DNA of 64,000 nucleotides, taken from the NCBI RefSeq assembly GCF_029168945.1, contig NC_083605.1, positions 32,439,280 through 32,503,279 of the forward strand, written 5' to 3'. Origin of the DNA: Cannabis sativa. Its lineage: Eukaryota; Streptophyta; Magnoliopsida; Rosales; Cannabaceae. Position numbers and translations under genes: made by a program. The stretch's first letter is position 1, and every line of letters begins with the position of its first letter. Shown here piece by piece: positions 58,040-64,000 of this stretch. Under the pieces are notes generated by a model. That model was not told where the DNA came from. It searched no databases and worked only from the letters and a program-made list of their open reading frames with translations.

Positions 58040-61000
58040 CGCGGTGTAAAACCCACAATGGAGATCGAATATCTTAATAATAATAAAGCTCATTATTTAA
58101 AATGTATTTTCTTTATTATTCTAATAAATAAATCTCATTAAATTCTATTTAAGAATTAAAATTCAAAAAATAAGAATTTAATATAATATTTATAAAATTA
58201 TACTTAGATGGTGATTGAAATAAAATTAATTATTTCCATCTTAGTAATAATCTTAAATATAAATATTAAGGAAATTAATTTAAGTTGAATTAAATAAATA
58301 ATTAGCAACTTAAAAATTTCTTTTGAGAATATATTTATCGGGTTCGAAAATTTAAAGTATATAAAAATACAATTTTCGAAAAATAATAAAAATAGAAAAG
58401 AAATACTTCAAGCAAAAATATCACCTATCTAGATTTTCTTTTGACTAGTTAATTCAATTTCTAATAATATATATATATTTTTTAAATTCATTTATTTTAA
58501 ATTAATCAATTAGATGAAAAAATCATTGATTGTAGTTGGTCCAAGAATTAATTAAAATAAATAATTAATTTACAACTCAATCTATTTTTCAAAATAAAAT
58601 TCGAAAATATTGCATAATTAAAATGCAAATTTCGAAATTGATTAATAAAATAAAGAAAAATATATATATTGAAAATTATTTAAATTTAAGTTGAAAAATT
58701 AAATTTCAACCTAAAAATAATTTTCTATTTAATTAAGTGTCATGAAAAAATCAATAAATATTTAAGTATCATGATGAAAATCAACTTAGATATTTAGATT
58801 TTTCAAGTTAATTAAATGTATTAAATTCAAGAAATAAATAATTAAGTGTAGAGAAGGCTTAATTATTAATTTCTATTTAATACTAGGAAAAATATATTTA
58901 ATAAAATTGTACCAAAATTAATTATTTAAATAATTAATTTCACAAAAGTATAATATTTTCCTATTTAAATATTAGAAATAATAAGTAGTCTAGAAATTAC
59001 TATCTAGAAAATATCTTATTTGACTAAGTATCTTTTCAAAATTTGAAAAAAAAAATATCTAATTTAAGTTATATAGAAAAAATCTAAAACTTAAATAATT
59101 TCAAATTTAGATTTAATTAAATATCACAAATTAAGTTGTAACCACTTAATTTGAAGATATCTTTTTAAAGTTAATATTTGAAAAGATATTAACCAAAAAA
59201 AAATATCTAAGATATTCCATTTCAAGTTAATATTTGAAAAGATATTAACTTAAAAAATATCTTAAGAATCTTTAATAACTAATGCCTAAGATTCCTCAAC
59301 TTGATTTAAAATTTAAATCAAATATTCAAATTTAAGTTAGTTAAGAAAAATCAGTTGATACAACTAATTTATAACTTAAATATGAATATTTAATTAAATA
59401 AGCTCCAGAAAGAATCTTAGTTAGTTAAAATTCTATATTTAATTAAATACAAGAAAAATACAAATAGTTTATCTAGAAATAAAATCTAAACTAAAAGTGT
59501 TTTTCTTAAAATTAACTTTAAAATATTAAAATGAAAATAATTTTTCATATATTTTAAAAGTTAATTATGTTGCTAATTCAATTTTATTAGGTCAAACTAA
59601 TATCATTAACCTAGTACAGTTATTCAAATCAGGCAAATGGGCCTTCACAATTGGGGTAGTTCATGTGAGGGGGTGCTGGGTTCAGTATGTCGTACCCACT
59701 TCTATGGCACCCAACTCTCACACAAGGCCCAAAAGAGAGGAATTTAACCTTAAAATGAATAACTGTTATTAATTGAATAGGTCCAAAAACTAAATGGACC
59801 TAAATAAAATCTATCATGGTGTGACATTTTATTTAGCAACAACCTATATGTATCTATATAATAAAATAAACACATAGGCTCACACAGGCACACTTTGGAT
59901 GGATCCTATCATGTTGCTAGGTCATACACAGATGAAAAAAGATTGTAAAATTTACCTGTTACGAATTATTAACTTGACCAAGGGAGCCATCAGATCATTA
60001 GATCTGGCAAAAAGTAACCATGGCTATTTGCAATCAAATAATAATAGGTTTTTAAAACTTACACACAAGCTAAAAACACATACTCCTGCAACAAGGTTAG
60101 CTGGATAGTTGGAAGTAGGATTTATTTAATTTTAAATAAATAATTTCGAAAAATAAATAATTAAAAAAAAAAATTAATTAATTTAGAAAAATAAAAAAAA
60201 AATTAATTAATTTCGAAAATGAAATAAATTTAAATTTCAAAATTATTTTAAAAAAAATATTTAAAATTAAACCTACTATTTTGAAAAAATTAGGTTTCAA
60301 CCAACCTAAATATCATTTCAAAAATAACTAACTACTTTTAAATATTAAATGTTATTTTAAAAATAAAAATTAGAAAAGATAAAAAAAATATCTTTTCAGA
60401 TTTTAAATTTAATTTAAATAAATAAAATAACAAAATTTAAAAGTTAGCAAAATATCTTACATCTATTTAAAATTACATGATTATAAATATCTTATTTTAA
60501 ATTTAAATAAGGTCAAAATATCTAAAAAGATTTAATTAAAAAATCTTAAAAAGATAAGATATTTTTAAAATATCTTAAAAGATAAGATATTTTTAAATAT
60601 CTTAAAAGATATTATAAATATCTTAAAAAGATATTATAAATATCTTAAAAGATAAGATATTATAAATATCTTAAAAAATCTGACCTTAAATTTAAAAAAA
60701 TATAATCAAATTTAAAAATAAGATAGATTTTTAAGCAAAAAGATAAATACTAATTCTATTCAAATTCAAATTACACTAATATCTTGAATTAAATTAAAAA
60801 AAAATTAAATTAATTCAAAATGATAATTAGAATTGAATTAGGAATAGTAATAGTATATATATAAAACCATACAATAAATTGGAAGTTAATTCCATGAAAA
60901 AGTATGAAAAATTGAAGAAAATTGAAAAAATTCGAAACTGTACGGACAGTTCTGCGATCATGGAAACTATCAAGACAAATTTCCGATTTTGTCAAATCTT

Positions 61001-61240
61001 CAAAAAATCATAACTAATTCAAATAATATCCAAATTGAGTTCTGTAAAAGGCTAACTTGCTTAATTTTTTCCATACTATCCAATAAAAATAATTCCAGAA
61101 CCGAAATAACAATTATTTTTCACGAAAATTTCACAATCATCAATCAATCATCAAATAACACTCAATACAACATGATACCATCCAAAGAACATACAAACAA
61201 TCGTTTTAAAGTCCAAATTACATGTAAGTAAATCAATTAC
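58040..61240 (-). other. AT-rich leader of copia element D
   Basis: About 3.2 kb with no supported gene. It includes the 120-bp block (59631-59750) and short AT palindromes clustered at about 60540-60670. The frames at 59899-60108 and 60989-61231 fall in leader sequence that is also present, without frame conservation, in elements A and C. Confidence 0.75.
59631..59750 (-). repeat. Conserved 120-bp leader block (copy in element D)
   Basis: Same length as the copies at 2221-2340 and 34776-34895. One hairpin arm has changed (TCATGTGAG for TTGTGTGAG), which weakens the outer stem in this copy. Confidence 0.75.
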
Positions 61241-61256
61241 CATGGCTCTGAGGCCA
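61241..61256 (-). other. Primer-binding site of copia element D
   Basis: On the minus strand TGGCCTCAGAGCCATG, two bases from the LTR edge. Same site as in elements A and C. Confidence 0.78.
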
Positions 61257-61258
61257 GT

Positions 61259-63173
61259 TGTTGGGAATTATTTTACCAGGATCTTAGATCTACTCACAAG
61301 TATGTTTATTAACATCCTAAATATGAATTTTCTAAAACGATAAAATAAACACATATAAAGTTAAGAAAACCTTACATTGATGCAGCGGAATAAATGTCTC
61401 CTTCCACTCAGATCTCTAACCCTTGATTCCTTTCTGTAGCAGAGTATAATCAAGATCTGAGCCCGAATCTCCTTCTTCTTCAAGTTTTGATCCTTCACAG
61501 TCTTCCAATCTATGATTGAGTTACTGCTTGTTGTGTGTGGGCACTTACTCTTTCACTAGGGTCACGAAAAAGATGAAGGGAAAAGAGAGAGAGGTATTTC
61601 GGCCAAGGTAGAGAGTGAGGGAAGGCTCAGTTTTTCTGAAGATTGAAATTTCTGTCAGAAAGTTGATCTGAAAAACTTATATTTTGACTGAGCCATCACT
61701 TTCTATTTATAGGCAACTACTAGGTTTAGGTTAGGATTTATTTGGCATTAAAATAATGAAAATAATAATTTGAAAAATCATCATTAAGTGGCCGGCCATA
61801 TGGTGTTATTGGGCCTTACTTAATTTTGCAATTTTATCAAATTTTATCTCTATTTTCTCAAAAATGCCAATTTTCCAATTCTAACCTTTTAAATGCCCAA
61901 ACTAATTATTTAATAATTAAAATACATTATTAAATAATATTGTCATTTAATTTAATTATTAATTAGACATATAAAGTCTATTGATAAATAAATAAACCTA
62001 GAAAACTCTTTTCCTTACGATTTCACCCCTGCTTAGTGAAAATTCATAAAATTAGACATAGTCTAAGTTTAGAATTATAATTGATCAATCACGAATCAAT
62101 TAATGAGTCTTACAAGCAGAATGTTCTCAACTAGAATGGGGACCATGGATCTATATGCTGAGCTTCCAATAAGTGAACCAAATTTACCAAGTAAATTCCT
62201 ACTTATTAATTCTTCGTTGAATCCACTCTTAGAACTTAGAATTGCACTCTCAGACTTATATAGAGCATATTGTATGTTTCACGATACCAATATACTATCT
62301 CATTTAACCATTGTTATAATCTTATTGTGATTTAAAGATCCTCTATATAGATGATTTACATCGAGATGGGATTTCTTTACCGTTCTCACCCCTCAATGTA
62401 TTTTGCCCCTTAAAACACTTAGCTACCTGTAAATGGTGTTTAGTGATCTAATAATTAGTCAGTTAAACAAGAGCTCATCCATTTACTTCTATTTGCTAAG
62501 CTCGAAGGGAATCATCAGTTAACTTCTATACACCAGTAGAAGCTATAGATTCCATATTTATGTTCAGCACTCCCACTCAATCATACTATCATGTTCCCAA
62601 AATATACGTATCACCCTGACCCGAAAGTAGGCTTAACTAATAAATCTAAGAACATGAATAGCACTCCTGAGTTGAGCCTAAGCATATCAGGATTTAGATT
62701 CTTTTCAATCTTAAGATCAACTACTGATATTGACTTGGAAAGATATGTATAACGGTAAGTTTGTAATATCTTAACTTAGTTGCAATATCGGTCCAGTCCA
62801 ATGTATACTCCATACATTCGAAACTAGTATACTTTACTAATGTCCTGGAAAGAACATAACACTTACTCCAAGTGTAAGTACACATCATCGCTGATTATCA
62901 CATCAGTGTAAATCCAATAACACTGATGAAACAGGGACCAAAACTTTTGATTCATATGATCACAATCACATTCCACTGTGTTGACGATACTGTAATTGTG
63001 AATAAACATATGATCTGGATTTAACTGATTTTGTGTGTATGAATGTAATAAACATATTAAACATATTAAACCATTAGCATGTAAAATTCATGCAAACATC
63101 AATCACTTCAAATTTCTTATATTGATAACTAATCAGATTGTAAAGAGTTTTATTTAGGGCATAAAACCTAGCA
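61259..63173 (-). repeat. 5' LTR of copia element D
   Basis: Nearly identical to 52979-54884, with a 9-bp duplication near 63060 and the end CCTAGCA instead of CCTAACA. The TATA box on the minus strand is at 61703-61712. Confidence 0.93.
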
Positions 63174-63178
63174 AATAT

Positions 63179-63674
63179 AACGAGACAGACTACTTCCCAA
63201 CACTTAGTATTTTTTCTTTTCAAGATGGACAAAGAAGATAACTCGAATCAGAGAAGAAATAACCGTCCATGTCAGCAATAACCATCTAAAGGATAAAGCT
63301 AAAGAGCGGTTGGATAGTTATTAAATATTATCCCACGTGTGATTTAAATGAAATGTGGGGATTGTCCACATTTCATGAATATTTATATTTAAATCAATCC
63401 CCAAAAAGGATAACAATCAATTTATAATCCTATAAATTGGGGCAGATTCCATGAGAAAACGGATGGCAAAATTTGAGAGCATTCAAAATCAGATATTGTA
63501 TTTTGTACTTAAAAATATCCCTAATAATAAGAACTTATGGAGTATGTAGATTTTAACTACAAAACCACGTTAAAATATCTGGAGTTATTCTATCAATACT
63601 TACTTATTATTTTTTGTAGATAATTTATTACTAAAAGGCTATTTATTTTTTGTTAATGAAAATCTGCGTTAACA
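63179..63674 (+). repeat. Right part of the Tat-like LTR interrupted by element D
   Basis: Continues from 52978. A TATA box CTATAAATT lies at 63430-63438, and the end AATCTGCGTTAACA is typical of this LTR class. Joined length would be about 830 bp. Confidence 0.65.
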
Positions 63675-63699
63675 AAAGATTACTTATTCAAAAATTATT

Positions 63700-63875
63700 A
63701 TTGTATTCTGCATTCAAAAATATCCCTAATAATAAGGACTCGTGGAGTATGTAGATCTTAACTACAAAACCACGTAAAAATATCTGGTGTTCAATAAATA
63801 CGCATATAATTCTGTAGTATATACATTTATTGCAAAAAGGCTATTTATTTTGGTTAACAAAAATCTACGTTAACA
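63700..63875 (+). repeat. Second copy of the Tat-like LTR 3' end
   Basis: This repeats 63495-63674 with substitutions and small indels: ATTGTATT, AATATCCCTAATAATAAG, GGAGTATGTAGAT, AAAACCACGT, and an ending TACGTTAACA. It is either a tandem duplication of the LTR end or a piece of a second LTR. Confidence 0.7.
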
Positions 63876-64000
63876 ATTATAGTATCTATTATATATATAT
63901 ATATATATTCTTGGGGGACTATTCAATGATTATATTAAAAATGTAAATATGATAGTTATATTTTTTGTGACCTGCTATAACAGGTTACTAACAAGTAAAA
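63876..64000. other. Window end; AT microsatellite
   Basis: A TA dinucleotide run lies at about 63890-63909. Nothing else recognised. Confidence 0.6.

Larger units (their letters stand above)
52979..63173 (-). mobile_element. Ty1/copia element D, structurally complete, coding region broken
   Basis: LTRs lie at 52979-54884 (3') and 61259-63173 (5'). The perfect target duplication AATAT is at 52974-52978 and 63174-63178. On the minus strand the order is LTR, PBS, leader of about 3.5 kb, broken gag, decayed pol, polypurine tract, LTR. The LTRs differ at around 18 sites plus a 9-bp duplication. It inserted into a Tat-like LTR. Confidence 0.94.

Overview
The window looks like nuclear DNA of a flowering plant. 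It contains Ty1/copia and Ty3/gypsy LTR retrotransposons of plant type, a plant L1-type LINE whose ORF1 has a DUF4283-like domain, a small MITE-like element, and AT-rich spacers. The LINE and copia proteins remind me of those common in Cannabaceae such as hemp or hop, but that is a weak inference from memory. I recognise no intact host gene. Essentially the whole window is a nest of transposable elements, most of them young: paired LTRs differ by roughly 1 percent or less by eye.

Layout. 1-5507: the 5' half of a minus-strand copia element (C), with its LTR at 3616-5507 and its pol running off the left edge. It is inserted in an older plus-strand copia relic (E): RT/RNase H at 5508-6520, then an LTR at 6909-7975, then a primer-binding site and leader to about 8690, which is a recombinant-looking order. 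9397-30554: a 21 kb plus-strand Ty3/gypsy Tat-lineage element with 780-bp LTRs and CTTCA target duplications. A complete minus-strand chromovirus (10354-19195, AAATA duplications) sits in its gag. Its 3' third carries a separate antisense gene whose four inferred exons join in frame. 31041-31360: a probable Tourist-like MITE. 31442-41621: a plus-strand copia element (A) with a 4 kb leader and decayed pol. 41972-50633: a full-length minus-strand LINE, with a 14-bp target duplication, split by two solo copia LTRs of opposite orientation whose target duplications share one base. 51540-52978 plus 63174-63875: the 3' end of an old Tat-like element, split by a complete minus-strand copia element (D, 52979-63173, AATAT duplications).

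How the parts relate. Elements A, C and D belong to one copia superfamily with about 1.9-kb LTRs, a shared PBS, and long AT-rich leaders. Two GC-richer leader modules stand out. One is a 120-bp block with hairpin potential, the same length in all three elements. The other is a set of four spaced copies of a 20-bp motif. A and C seem to lack gag, and D has a broken gag and a decayed pol, so replication in trans is plausible. Target duplications were found for the Tat element, the chromovirus, A, D, the LINE and both solo LTRs, so much of the nesting order can be read directly.

The observations I rate highest are the antisense multi-exon gene in the Tat element, the length-conserved leader module and four-copy motif, the two solo LTRs with a shared target base, and the LTR of E, which shares R/U5 with A but has an unrelated U3.
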